Positions 1 through 11,820 of a stretch of 64,000 nucleotides of DNA are shown in pieces; the first letter of the stretch is position 1, and the number at the start of each line of letters is the position of its first letter. Source of the DNA: Microbotryomycetes sp. JL201. Lineage: Eukaryota > Basidiomycota > Microbotryomycetes. The stretch lies in the NCBI GenBank assembly GCA_033819885.1, contig JAQYUZ010000044.1:1-64000 (forward strand), read 5' to 3'. Under the pieces are notes generated by a model. That model did no database searches. It saw nothing but the letters and a program-made list of their open reading frames with translations, and had not been told where the DNA came from. The position numbers and the translations under genes were made by a program.

Positions 1-207
1 TGGTTCTGGGCTGGCTTGTGCGCCTTGTGCTTCATCTGGTCCTTCTTCCGCTTGCCCGAGGCCAAGGGTCGCACATACGGCGAGCTCGACGTTCTTTTCG
101 AACAACGCGTGTCTGCTCGCAAATTCTCAAAGACAGCTGTCGACCAATTCTCGACTGGTCACGCTGTCAAGGACAAGCACGAGGTTTTGCACAAGGAGTT
201 TTCGTAA
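1..207 (+). CDS. MFS sugar transporter, C-terminal end (5' end outside window)
   Basis: The reading frame is open from base 1 and ends at TAA 205-207, so only the last 68 residues are present. They contain a final hydrophobic stretch followed by PEAKGRTYGELDVLFEQRV. This is the cytoplasmic PE(T/S)KGRTxxExDxLF signature that ends the 12-helix sugar-porter domain, best known in maltose/alpha-glucoside and hexose transporters. The tail after the signature is short and polar. The protein would be a plasma-membrane sugar permease. The substrate cannot be told from the tail. The family call is firm; the alpha-glucoside sub-type is only suggested by the YGELDVLFEQ wording. Confidence 0.85.
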   Translation, partial: WFWAGLCALCFIWSFFRLPEAKGRTYGELDVLFEQRVSARKFSKTAVDQFSTGHAVKDKHEVLHKEFS

Positions 208-948
208 GCTTACTGTGAAGGGAGGAAAGGGTTGTCTGTCTCAAGGTTTATGAACGGGTTTGAGCATATGTTCATTGTTTCTATGGTTCAGCATTGACGA
301 TTATTGTCCGGTACATCGAATGTTTATAGTAATGCATACGGGTTCACTCATCATTGCTCATCTTCGAATAGAGCGGAGTGCCATGCCTCGGTGCTCTTCA
401 ATCTCCTTGGGCTTTCTCGAATTCGTCGGATCTCTGCTCAGGGTCTGGTATCGTGAAGCCCTAGACTCAATGACATGTTGATCCAGCAACCTACTTTGAG
501 CGGTATTATTTCTCCCGCGATCCAATCGCAGCCAACGCAACGCTGATCTCGTTCTTAAGGAGTACTTGACACTTCATACGGCAAATCTCGCTTTTTGCTG
601 ACTCATGTCGAAGACCTACTTGACCTTTGAACTGCCACAACTATCAGACACGTATTGAAGAGCGAAGGGCGGAGATGCACAAGAAAGCCAGTACAGGAAA
701 CTGCACAAATGTTCTTGCGAAAGTGAACGCTGCTTCCGTCGAACGGCACTCGACGCTGACTCATGGAGAAGAAAGTTTCGAGACATCGGGACATTGCGTG
801 ATGGCACTGAAGTGGTCCTCGAGGAGCTTAGGCGAACTTTCGCAGCCGAACCGCTTCCCCGCACATTCCTCCATCACAAGCACATTCGGCGGCTCCTCTG
901 GAATTTGAAGTGGCTTGTCCACACGACATCCACCTTGAGATCACACAG
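208..948. other. No supported gene; downstream of sugar transporter, upstream of BTB gene
   Basis: Only short frames on both strands, with no recognisable protein. The missing first exon of the BTB gene probably lies in the right half, but I could not find an ATG exon that joins in phase. Confidence 0.5.
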
Positions 949-2074
949 CCTCGAAGCTCAAGAAGTCAACGATCACCCAGTCAACGACGAGCGAAGCGCG
1001 AAAACTCCATCCAGGCTACCAAGCCCCCGAGGCCGCTGATTTCAAGCTCATATCTTGCGAGTGAGTGTACAACGCGTCTACCGAGAGCGTAGCTAACTAG
1101 GATTCGCAGCAATGTCGAGTTTGCGATTCGCAAAGCGGTGCTCGAAGTGCATTCGCCAGTGTTTTCAGACATGTTTGAACTCGGAATTGTCAAGTCGAAA
1201 GAAGGAATCTCAGCTGCGGATGAAGTTGAGCTCACGGAAGACGCTCAAACTCTTGCCCTCGTCCTCCCGCTTTCAGTCCCGCTCTCGGCACCGCGTCCGC
1301 TACGCCAGACCCGTACAAAGAGCTGCTCAAAGATTCGAAGCTGCTTTGGCCGGTTGTGATATTCGGACAAAAGTATCAAGTGAGCATGGAACGCCTAATG
1401 ACTCACCATTGACCTCTAAATTGAGATCGTCGTACAGGTCTCGAGTATAGTCACTCGCTTGAAGCTCGAAATCGAGTGAGTGCGAGCCTTCGGAGCCACT
1501 TGAACATTGAAGAATAATGCTGTCGTGCTCCACGCAGACTCTCTTTGCTCCGTGGGTGCCTCGATGGCCACAACGCTGCGTTCTTGTTTTGCATCGCCAC
1601 GTTTGCCACAATAATTTCAAATGACAATTTGCGCCATGAGACGATAAATGAGCTATTGGAGATGGATCCAAAGCTCTCGGACATGGAAGTGTGGGCCGGC
1701 GAGATCGCGACAGCGTTCCATGATTGTACAGCAGCAAATTCGGTGGTGAGGGAATTCCGAGACAGTGCATGGTTTCTCCCGCTCAACGCACAGATTGATC
1801 CTCACTGCTTCAGGTGTTGGAGTGCCTCAAAATACAAGTTCTCTTCTTTGAGCATCGCAGCTTTATTTACAAACATTTTGGCTCGAAAATAACGGCGTAT
1901 GGCAACAGCACACTGCTTGCTGTTTGGACCGCCACCGATCGCTGCTTCACGAAAAAATCATTTGACGCAGCAGTGTGGAAGTTGAATGCCAGCCATTTTT
2001 TGACTGAGACGCGTGCGACGATTGACGGTGTACTGCAATCATTGGAAACGGCGATGAAGTCCGATCTTCGTTGA
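949..2074 (+). pseudogene. BTB/POZ-domain protein, multi-exon, apparently frame-disrupted; 5' end unresolved
   Basis: A BTB/POZ core is readable across introns. An exon ending at 1060 (ADFKLISCD) joins at 1110 to NVEFAIRKAVLEVHSPVFSD, the usual start of a BTB fold. The intron 1061-1109 has a CTAAC branch site and phases perfectly. After VELTEDAQTLALVLP the domain continues in another frame as FSPALGTASATPDPYKELL and GQKYQV, with a gap too small for an intron, so one base seems lost near 1265-1275. Later exons again join cleanly: an intron starts at 1380 after KYQ, one starts near 1478, and 1746-1813 is phase 0. The frame ends at MKSDLR plus TGA at 2074. BTB proteins are dimerising adaptors, often for Cul3 ligases; the role here is unknown. 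Either it is a recent pseudogene, or the frameshift is a sequencing error. No initiator exon was found. Confidence 0.55.
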
Positions 2075-2363
2075 GTGCGCTTACTCGGCGGCCGTAGCTT
2101 AGATTTGGAAAACACCCTCATCGTCTGCAAGCTTGATGAAAATACGACTTCTCTTTCTCGCGCCCGCGTTGGACAGGATGACTAGCACCTGGTGCGAGGA
2201 GCTCATGCATTCATGCACGACTGTCGTCCTGAGAAATGGTGATATCTTTTACAACACGGGCTGCGCTTGACGTATACACCAACGAGCTTTTGCCACCCCG
2301 CGACTACGCGGCCGCCCACCTCAACTGAGCCAAGGTATGGCGCAGTCGAGGCAGTCGCGAGCA

Positions 2364-2745
2364 TCATGTAGAATCCCTCTTGTCTGGTGCTGTAGCTGCC
2401 CAACCTAGTGGCCAGTGCGTCGCTTCGTCGGGGACCGACACGCTCTTTGTGCCTGGTCTCTCAAATCCTTCGAGCATCTTGTCTCCTCTCCTGAGCAAGT
2501 ATTCTATCGCTCCGACGTCCATCTTTCTCAGGCCGCCGCCCAAGTCTTTGTGTCTGAATTGGTGCGCCACAAACTGGTACCAAGCAGGTCGAGCATCCTG
2601 TATTGACGGCTCAGCAAGCGGATAGGTGCATATAGCAATCAAAGTGGTTGCAACTGACTATTGGTTTCGATCTGATCATGCGCAGAAAGCGCTTGTATTG
2701 GTGCAGGACTTGGCGCTGCAGGCCCGTCACACGACGCGCAGGCAT
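2364..2745 (-). CDS. SDHAF1: Succinate dehydrogenase assembly factor 1 (LYR protein)
   Basis: Two exons: 2745-2659 and 2597-2364. The intron 2658-2598 (GTCAGT...TACAG) is phase 0, giving 106 residues. Exon 1 reads MPARRVTGLQRQVLHQYKRF, which is the N-terminal LYR motif (here QYKRFLR). Exon 2 has the second family block, GGLRKMDVGAIEYLLRRGDK. SDHAF1/Sdh6 is a mitochondrial-matrix chaperone that helps insert Fe-S clusters into succinate dehydrogenase subunit Sdh2, with the LYR motif recruiting the HSC20 iron-sulfur transfer machinery. Length and the two blocks fit SDHAF1 better than other LYR proteins. The ATG at 2745 is the first possible start and places the LYR motif near the N-terminus as expected. 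It is divergent from the phosphodiesterase gene, with about 260 bases between the starts. Confidence 0.85.
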
Positions 2746-3004
2746 CGGTGCACGCCAGTATATGAAAGGATGGGCAGAGGAGAGTGATCTATGCGGTAGT
2801 CGAGGTAAAGCGTGCGCAAGATGGAAGGAGAGAAGACAAGAGAGGTGAATGCTCGGGCTTTGACGTCCGACGACGATCGCCGACAGGGCAAATTCCGCTT
2901 ATACACGGACAGGGGTTGAATGGGCAAGCAATCACCATCAGCTGATAGTTGATCCCTTTGGCACGCTGTCTGCTGCACGCCTAGGAGGGGCACAGTTGGC
3001 GCAA

Positions 3005-6000
3005 ATGCCGTCGTCGGCCCCACCACCTCGGCCGGCCTCTACCGCACCAGCAAGGCAATTGCTGTCGTCATCGGCACCCTCAAAGCCAACTTCACCAATC
3101 AGTCGACGTATGTCGGCCGACACAAGCGAGCATACGCCTCTTATTAGCGACGTCGGCCCGGCAGACGGCCGCGAGCGGCCACGGCGACCGCGACAGGTCA
3201 CAGACTTGGTCAACGCAGACGTGGAAGCCAGCTATGGTACTATTTCATCTCACTCCGCTCCGTCGTCGAGGCCGGCAAGCGTCAGACGCCTCAGGAGCAG
3301 CTCGCCGGCGCCGTCCATCTCTCACGTGACCTTGCACAGCCGCAGACCGAGACCGGCACCACCAGAGCGCAAACTCAGGTCAAAGCTCTTGTTTGCCGCA
3401 ATCACACTCTTGCTCGCCATATGCGTCTACGCCAGCTTCGTAGACGACTTTATGGGGGTCGTAGAGGCGGCAATCTCTTGCGGCACCTGCATCGGCTTGC
3501 TCGCACCCCTCAAGGCTCTCGCACACGTGGGCGACGACGTATTTGTCGACTTTTTCGTTGGATGGTGCACAAAACTCGGCATCGAAGACGAAGACGTCTG
3601 TCGAGGCGCGATCGGCACCCAAGCTCCAATCTTGGCACATGACCTGCGGTCAATCTCGCTGGCGTCACACGCAGCCAAGAATTTTTGCAGTACCGTATTT
3701 GGCTTGTGTCCTCTCCAACAGGTAATTCCTTACCATGTCCAGTTTGAAAAACCAAAAGGCGTCGCCGCATTGACGCCACCAGACGATCAAGAAAAGGCAA
3801 TCGGCAAGACATACAAAACAAAGCACCCGCACAAGCACAAGAAATGGGTCAGTAGAGGAAGGAAGCCATTCCAGGTGCTGCATCTCAGTGACGTGCACAT
3901 TGATCGCGAATACCTGGTCAGTTCTAGCGTCAAGTCGAGCGATTTCTTCCCAGTACCGCCACTGACTCGACGGCGATAATGCATCAGCCCGGAGCAAACA
4001 CTGTCTGCTCAAAAGTAATCTGCTGTCGTGACTATGGGTTTGGCTCGACTGGACCTGGTGTCGAGAAGCCAGCGGGCAAAGTCGGTGCTTTCCATCTTGG
4101 CGTTTCTGTTCATGCCAGCTGACTTGTTTGCATTCCTAGTTTGGCAACAAACATGTCCGTGCACATCAGTCGTGTTCGTAGATGACCACTGACACGTGAC
4201 ACGACAGTGCGACACGCCAGTGGACCTCGTCAGGAGCATGCTTGCGGCCGTCGACCGGTGCGTGCCCTTCTGTGAATCGTGGTCAGCAGACCTGATCTGG
4301 AGAATCGCATACACAGTCTCGCTCCCCGCAAAAACTTTACAATATTCACGGGAGACGTTGTCGAGAGCGCTGTGTGGGCAGTCAACGAGCCGGTGAGTAA
4401 TGAACTAGTTGGATACGTCGACTTTGCCTGACAGTTGATCAAATCCAGAACGTTTCGACGGATCTACATCTGTGGAATGGAGAGATGCAGAGCCCGTCTT
4501 ACCCGGCATTCGGCAACCAGTGAGCAGGGATCCCCTTACGCAGACATTTCCATTGAATTTCGCGCCGCATGATAGTGACGTCGCTCCAGTCAATGCATTT
4601 CCTCGTACGACGAGCGTACAAGCCCAGCAAGCTCAATGGGTGTACGACATTGCCGCCAAAGACTGGGAAAAATGGATCGGCAAGGACGCCGCAAAATCGG
4701 TCGCCACACAATACGGCTGCTACTCGATCGTGCATCCTGGATCAGAATTGAGGATCATTTCTGTCAACACGAACTATTGGTGAGTAGGCGATTCACATGG
4801 GAGGAGCATTCGGATCTGACTGGCCCTTCGCAACAGGTACAAGCAGAATTGTAAGCTCGAGGCGGTAAGGAGCTGCTTTGCCTCACTTGACATTCTGATC
4901 TCGTTCAGTCTGGCTGTACGACCATGACGAGCCAGTCTGGGACCCGAACGGTATATTGACTTGGATGAAGCACGAGTTGCATGAGGCCGAAGCTGCCGGA
5001 CAGCGAGCCTGGATCAGTCAGTTTTCAATGATTGGCTTGCACAGAACAATCTGACGCCGGTGCCTTTGATAGTCGGTCACATGCCGTTCGGCAAGGTCGA
5101 TGCGATGCGCGACCAGTCAAACTACGCCGCGCAAATTTTTGAGCGCTATCACAACACAATCGCCGCGCATTTTTACGGTCACAGGTATGCTCGTAAAACT
5201 CAGATCCGAGTTGGATGTCGATTGATGTCGTGCTTTAGCCACGTCGACGAGTTTGAGATCGCTTATCCGGACTACAACGATCGTCGAGCCGATACTGCTA
5301 ACGGTATTGCCTACATCGCTGGAGCCCTGACTCCTGCCAGTACGTGGTGGCAACTCGCTCATGAAAAGCTGTGCACTGACTTGCTGGACCTGAAAGGTGG
5401 CAATCCCGTCTTTCGAGTGTACGACATTGATCCCGACACGTACGAAGTGATGGACTTCACGCCTTACTACGCCAACAAGACGGACCCAACTTACCAATTC
5501 GATCCCCAATGGAGACCATACTATTCTGCACGACTAGATTACGGCGCCTATCTCGACCCGCCAATCGGCAAACACGACAGCTTGAACGGCAAGTTTTGGC
5601 ATCGAGTAACCGAGGTCTTTGAGAAGAACGAGTAGGTCTTGGGGGCCACTAGGTTAAAAAAAGAAGCGATTTCTGACGGTCTGTTGCCGCAGGACCGCGT
5701 TTCAGCTGTTCAACACTCGATTGTCTCGGGGTGGCAAAGTCGAAGACTGCTCCGGGTCGATCTGCAAGAACAATACCATTTGTATGCTGAGGGCCATGAG
5801 GTCCGAGAGCAACTGTGTTAGTGTGACATATGTCTCGGCGAATTGTGCGAAAGAGCTGACATAATTGCTTGCTTGATGGCAGGCCGTGATCCAGCCTGGC
5901 TTGTCGTTCAAAGACAGGAAACGAGATACAGAGGTGAGCATCCTTCCGTAATCGAATGATTGCACCCGTCAACAATGCTTTGCATCATTGTAGGCCGTTA

Positions 6001-6390
6001 CCGAGCCTCAACGAGGTGAAGGAGAAGAATCGTTTGCCCAATCAAAGCAGCACGACTTTTTCGAATGTGAAGGACCGGGTCTTGGGAGTATGTTGCGCAA
6101 AATTGCTCAAATGTCGACTCCAAAAAATGTTGGCGTGGCGTCTGCATCTGCCGTGATTGACGATCGGCCTGTAAGTGTCCTCTCTCGGATCCACTGTGCA
6201 GATGTTGATCAATGTGGGTCTTTAACAGTTTGCCATGTTGCGCGCTTTCCAGGACGCCGTTGAGCAAAGACTAGAGGACGAAGATAAGCAACGAGTCGGA
6301 GACGGCTGGATCGGATCCGCCAAAGTGTGGACCAACAAAGTGAAAAGGAGGAGGTCCAGACGAAAGTGGTCGAAACGATCTGTCAGGTAA
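3005..6390 (+). CDS. Sphingomyelin-phosphodiesterase-like protein: SapB domain plus metallophosphatase, single-pass membrane
   Basis: A roughly ten-exon gene. The N-terminal ~120 residues are Ser/Pro/Arg-rich and disordered. A hydrophobic segment (LLFAAITLLLAICVYASF) follows, with no cleavable signal, so a type II membrane topology is likely. Then comes a Cys-rich saposin-B domain (ISCGTCIGLL... VCRGAIG... CSTVFGLCP). The metallophosphatase has the expected ligands in order: HLSDVHID (exon 1, ends 3916), FTGDVVESAVW, YPAFGNHDVAPVNAFP (GNHD is completed across intron 4520-4575), VGHMPFGK and FYGH...SHVDEFEIAY. The C-terminal ASM region with paired Cys follows, then a basic tail (KRRRSRRKWSKRSVR, stop 6388-6390). 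Acid sphingomyelinases cleave sphingomyelin to ceramide and phosphocholine; fungal members may act on other phosphodiesters. The start at 3005 is the first ATG in frame. All metal ligands appear present. Confidence 0.85.
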
Positions 6391-6661
6391 TCGCACGGAA
6401 GCGTGCATGTTCTTTTTTGGTTTGGACTTTTTGTCTTCTCACTGATGAGAAAGTTGTAGCTCCGCGCAAGTTTTGTTCTCGTTTGGTTGTTGTGTCATAC
6501 TGATGAATTCACTGCATTGCACATTGACGCCGCACATAAACCAAAGAACCCCTTACGCCGCGCCGGGCGAGACCATAATTCATACCAACATCCCAGTCCT
6601 TTTCAGGCCATGGAAGCTCAAACGACAACGACGTGACATCTGTCTCGACGTGATACGTGTC

Positions 6662-8617
6662 TCAATAAACATGTTTGAAGCCGTCTGCTCCCGGATTCCG
6701 ATTGTACCACATCTTCTGAGCCCTCAGTGCGATGACGGTCACAATGACGACGCACGACAAGGAAATGTTGACGAGGTTGCCAGGTTTGTAACCTTGTTTC
6801 GCTGTTGAAGGCATATAAGTCCATGGAGAGATGACTGAACCGATCGCTCCGAAACCAGAAACTGTGGCAGAAGTGAGAGCGCGGGCTTGGTCGGATTTGG
6901 CGTTCGAAACAGCCCAGGCCTGGGGTGAATGTACAAGTCAGGGTAATGTTGCGCTAGCAGATACCTCAACTTACCATGACGAGAGGTCCGTACTACAGCG
7001 ACAGCAACGTCAGCCTATCGAGTTGAACTCTTCTGCATCAAAAGCTAGAACCACTTACAAAGCTTCCAGTGCAAGTGAAGAATACTCCAGCATACCTCGC
7101 TTTCGCCATTGACGCGTCGTTCGGGTCTGTGATCGTCCAGATCAAGAATCCGATCAAGCACAGGCAAGCTGCAAACACGGTCACGAACGCATGTTGCCCT
7201 CGCTTCATCGCAAAGAATGCACACGATGTGCCGACGACAAAGGCTGTGATGTTGGGTGGGACAGTCAAAAGCTGAACTTGGACGTTCGAGATGTTTGGGT
7301 AATTTGTTCGAATGATGGTCCTGTTGGCGCGAATTCTCCATCACTACATGAACGGTCGCACTATCGAGCGAGCTTACGGCAAGAAACTGACGAGTCCTTG
7401 CATGACAATGTTGTCACAGATGAACAAAAAAGTCGTCACGACAATCGCAGGCCTCGTAATGATTCTGACGACTTGGCTCAAAGGCAATTTTGCTTTGCGG
7501 TCGTTGTCCTTGCCATCTAGCGCACCGGCTTGCAAACGAGTCAGGGCGAGTTGACGTTCTTGTTCGTTCAAGATGGACGTCTCGGTGGGATCGCGAGGAT
7601 AGGCGAAGCAGAGCAAGATGCCAATGACGACCGTCAAAACGCCTTCCCTACTTGTCTTGATCATCGTCAGCTCTGATAGACGACTTGAATGACGTGTACT
7701 TGCCAGAGAAAGATGTGACGCTAGCCGACAGACGAGAAAGAACGAACGATCTCAGCCCAGCGCTTTACTCGGAATCGAAGCCCACATACCCAAGTCTTGA
7801 TCATTCCCATAGGCTTGGCCGAGATGAATGCGCTCGCAAGCAGACCTCCGATGGCAGATGCCGTGTACGCTGCAGAGTACAGGAAGAAAGCGATTCTGAC
7901 CGTCAACTCTTCGCGCCTGTAGAACCTTGCCAGAATATAGGCGTTGCCAGGCAAGACTGTCGATTCGGCAGCACCGAGCAATGCTCTAACCACCATGAAT
8001 TGTCCACGAGTCTGGATGAAGGCGTTGCCGATCGTGATGAAGCCAAACAAGATCATTGAGCGAGGGATCAGTTGAAAGCCGAATTTGCGAATGAGAAGAG
8101 CGGCCGGGACGTCGCAGATGATGTACATGATGTAGAAGAGCATCACACCGTACAAAAAATCGTTGCCGACGAGTCCAATGTCTTGCGTCATGCCTGCGAC
8201 CCGAGCGCTGACGATACGGAAATGAGCAAAAGAAAGCGCGCATCAGCTGCAGTCCGGTTAACTCACTTGCCTGGTGGCAAGCAGCTAATGTCAGTTGCAG
8301 TCTAAGAGGAAGCTTGAACAGGTGCACTCACCCGCATTTGCTCGCTGGTGGACCGGCAAACGTGATCGCGAACGTCAGCAAATGACTCCTAGTCGAGCAG
8401 GAACGGACCTCACATCCAAGCTCGTGACGAGGTACGCGAGAGCCAAGCACGGTAACAAGCGAATGTCGAGTTTTCGAACGAGTTTACGTTCGGCATCAGT
8501 GTCGATCGGTTCGAGCGGTGGCGGCTCAAGCGTTGCGGGAGTGTCGATAAAGTCGAGCGCAGATTTTTCGACGTCCGTCAAAATGGACGGGGTGAATGAC
8601 TTTGTAGGCGATTGCAT
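6662..8617 (-). CDS. MFS anion:cation symporter, Dal5 (allantoate/nicotinate permease) type
   Basis: Multi-exon gene on the minus strand. The N-terminus (MQSPTKSFTPSILTDVEKSA) is followed by LVRKLDIRLLPCLALAYLVTSLD, the characteristic first-helix motif of the anion:cation symporter family. Further exons give helices 2-5 (YGVMLFYIMYIICDVPAALLI; RALLGAAES), a hydrophilic central loop (YPRDPTETSILNEQERQLAL) and the later helices. The end is MWYNRNPGADGFKHVY, stop 6662-6664. This family imports allantoate, nicotinate, biotin-like or tricarboxylate compounds across the plasma membrane with protons; the substrate is not predictable here. The ATG at 8617 is preferred to an in-frame one further upstream because the extra leader is basic and unlike the family. 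It converges with the phosphodiesterase gene and diverges from the dioxygenase gene, with about 300 bases shared. Confidence 0.85.
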
Positions 8618-8913
8618 GTCCAACTTTGATGAAAAGAAAGGTGGGCACTTACACTGAATCGACACTGATGTCCGATCTGTCCGCGAGGAGTCACCGAAGA
8701 TTGGAAGACGCGAGCGGGCCGGATGAGGCACGTGGGATTCTTGTAGCAGATGCAGAAGGTCGGACCACGCGGTCTGCGACGGAACAAAGCCAAGCTAATT
8801 ACTCCGGTCAAGCGCGAGGCGTTCATGGGATTAATCGTTCATACCGCTCGCGCAACCCCGCCAAGGTGGCGGCACCGGCCTGTTCTTCTCCCTTGTCCCA
8901 GTCACGTTTTGAG

Positions 8914-10354
8914 ATGCCCGTCATTACGATCCCTCGCGCTGTCAAAGAGTCCAAGCCTTACCCTCGTGCACCATTCCCTGCATATGTGCCAACTCATCCG
9001 CTCCTAATTATCGACTTTGAGCTCATTAAGCAAGGTGACGAGGCCGAGTGTCAACGACTGTTTGAAGCATGCTCGACACTCGGATTCTTCTGTGCGTAAT
9101 CTGATCAACCAGATGCAAGGCAAATAGCTGATCTCTACGACACGCCTGCAGACTTGAAGAACCACACGGTCGAAGATCTTGTCGAGCCCATGTTTGACAT
9201 CGGTCAGGACACATTCTCCTCGCCTGTTGAGGAGCTGTTGCCGTACGAGATGGGAAGTGAGGGTAGGACGGCCGGTTACAAGAGTCAGTACAGATTCTCA
9301 AGTTGAATCGGCTGGGTGCGAGGATCTGAGGTTCTGCTTGGCGACAGAGTCTGGCGGGACTAACGTTGACGCCAAGGGTAACCTTGACACTGTTGGTGAG
9401 CCTTGAAACCTCGCGCTTGTCATTCGAGCTGAGCGTTTCGCACACAGAATTCATGAACGTTGCAAAGGACGACGCGCTCGCATTTCCTGTCATTCGCCAG
9501 CGTTCGTACCCGTCCGTGATCGAAGAGCACATGTCGACGATACGAGAGTTTATCAGCGCGTCTGACGCCGTCCTCAAGACGATCATGGCGGCGCTAGAGC
9601 CCTTCGTCGGTCTTGCTCCGGGTACTTTGGCAAAGTACCATGAGAATGGCGAGCCAAACTTGTCGGGATCAGAAGCGAGGTTGATTTACAAACCCCCGAG
9701 TGGCGTGCCCGGGTCTCCGATCGAGGGCATTGGAGAAGATGGGCAACCGGCAGCGGCGATTGGAGTGTGTCTCGAGTGAACTTGAATAGTTTTCATTTCA
9801 CTGACACAGCATTTTCGATACAGTCACACACAGACTTTGGGAGTGTGCGGCTGTTTATTGTAAATGAGTAAATGTCAGCACACAAGAGCTAACAAAGCCG
9901 AATGCTTGCACAGCTTTCAATGCTCCATTCGCGCGGCACTGGCGGCCTTCAAGTTTTACCACCAGGTTCTCGTCATTGGCAGTACATCAAGCCAATCGTC
10001 GATCTCGCCATTTGCAACGTCGGAGACACCCTGTCAGTCTACACAGGCGGCATCATGCGATCCAACATTCACAGAGTCGTTTCGCCACCGGGCGACCAAG
10101 CTGATTATGCGCGTTGGTCGCTCGTCTACTTTCTACGACCTTCGTTCGACAAGAGCTTGTGCCCGTTGAGAACGCTGTCTGAAGAGATTGCCGAAGCGGC
10201 GGCAAAGAGTCCGACACTGAGTCCGATGGACGAAACTCAAACTGCAGGAGAATGGTTTGCGAGAAGAGTCAAAGGACAACGAACGGACTTAAGGACAGGT
10301 CCAGAATCTTGGAAAGCTAGCAGAGGAACTGAGCACGACCCTGATCGCAACTGA
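8914..10354 (+). CDS. 2-oxoglutarate/Fe(II)-dependent dioxygenase, isopenicillin-N-synthase-like
   Basis: About six exons. The N-terminal DIOX_N region (PLLIIDFELIKQGDEAECQR...LFEACSTLGFF) leads into VEDLVEPMFDIG. Across two introns the reading is AGYKSGGTNVDAKGNLDTVEFMNVAKDDALAFP, very typical of fungal members. The catalytic double-stranded beta-helix carries HTDFGS (exon from about 9823), joined to LSMLHSRGTGGLQVLPPG, then NVGDTLSVYTGG, and SNIHRVVSPPG...RWSLVYFLRP. The iron triad His-Asp...His and the 2-oxoglutarate-binding R-x-S (RWS) are all present. Such enzymes hydroxylate or desaturate small molecules with loss of CO2 from 2-oxoglutarate; the substrate is unknown. The start ATG at 8914 gives MPVITIPRAVKESKPYPRAP. 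Its 3' end is only about 70 bases from the convergent dehydrogenase gene. Confidence 0.88.
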
Positions 10355-10426
10355 AATTGGCACTCTCAAGAATTTCACTACCTGGAATCTATGTTCTATT
10401 GAGACCGTCTATATACAATGCAGAGC

Positions 10427-11820
10427 TCAGATCAGGTTGATCACTTTGTCGCGCTGTCCGGTGCGCAATGCGATGACGTTATTGAGCATGAGTCGTACGC
10501 CTCGTTCGGCGTAGTTGCAAGACAGGCCCGCGCAGTGCGGTGTGACGATTGCGTTCGGCAGACTAAACAGCGCGTGACCTCGAGGTAAGGGCTCTGGATC
10601 AGTCACGCTGAAGAGGCAATGGTCAGCTCGTCGACGACGACGTCAAAATTGTTCGAGGCAAACTGACTCTATGGCAGCCGCTCCGATTTGCAAACGACCG
10701 GTGTTGTCGGTCGTGCAAGGGTGTTGATCACAGCCAGCCTTGAGAGCTTGTACGAGCGCCGCGCTGCAGCCCTTTCCAAGGTCAATTTTAGAATCATTCG
10801 CCAATACGCCGACTCACGTGTCAACAACGTCTCCTCTGCCGACATTGATGAGAACTGCATCATCTCTCATCCACGTCAAGCATTCTCTACCGATCAATTT
10901 GTGATTTGCTTTTGAGCTTGGTAGACTGATGACGACAATGTCGTTGGTCTCGATGAACCGCCTAAAGGAAGATTTGTCGGTCGACGAGTAGAACTGGCGA
11001 GGCAAAGTCGATGACGGGTCTCCGAGGAGAGGATGCTGAAATGTTGTCAGAGGAGACGGTACACCTGAACGATTGCATGCCGACACGTAGCATCCGAACG
11101 CCGTGAAAAGCCGAGCGCATTCCCTTCCTATGGCGCCGTACCTGCATCAGGAATGTGTAAATCTCGGAAAGGGAGACGAACACTTGAAAAAAGGACGACG
11201 TACCCGAGTATCCCAACTCTGGCACCCCTTAACTCTGGCCTCTTTAATCCGAGGTTGATTCCCTTGTCGACAACCCACTCTCGCTTGTCTCTCGCCTCTT
11301 GAACCATCCTATCCAACCCTAGTCTCAAGCTCAGACACACTCCCAATACATGTTCAGCAATCACACCACTCTGCAAACCCGCCCCACTCGAGATGACCAA
11401 ATTATTTCGTCTTTCGAGGTTGATGGATTGATAGAACGACGACGATGTCAAATGAGTCGTACCCGAGACCAGGATTTGTAGAAATCTTAGTCGAGGCATT
11501 TGATCGATTGAAGTGAGTGATAATGGCAAGCGAACGGCAAACAAGACGTCCGTTTGAGCCAATTCTTCAACGGAAGGCTCGGGGTCGGACTCGATCAAGT
11601 CTCGGAACCCGTCGACAGGGTAATACGTTACGCTCTGTCCATGTGGCACGCGATCGTGGTTCAGAACAGATGACAGAAACAGAGAGGATACATTCCCGTT
11701 CAAGACTCCTGAGCGATCGAAACTGACCTCGAATTGCGTCTTTAAGTCGTCGAGCACGTCGTTTGCTCGATCGCCCAAGTCTTGGTAGACGAGGCAAGTG
11801 CGCAACGCCATGTCGAGCAT
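10427..11820 (-). CDS. D-isomer-specific 2-hydroxyacid dehydrogenase
   Basis: Minus-strand gene with several introns. Exon 1 (from 11820, MLDMALRTCLVYQDL) covers the N-terminal catalytic half, including LRFLQILVSGTTHL and SGAGLQSGVIAEHVLGVCLS, where the conserved region expects xN/GAxxxxVAEH. The Rossmann motif begins at ARVGILGY and continues in the next exon as IGRECARLF. Then come NDIVVISLPSSKANHKLIG and VLINVGRGDVVDT, the classic NxGRG signature. The last exon has TPHCAGLSCNYAERG, with the catalytic His, and ends at VINLI, stop 10427-10429. These NAD(P)H enzymes reduce 2-oxo acids such as glyoxylate, hydroxypyruvate or phosphonate analogues; the substrate is open. The overall length of about 370 residues is normal. 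Confidence 0.85.
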
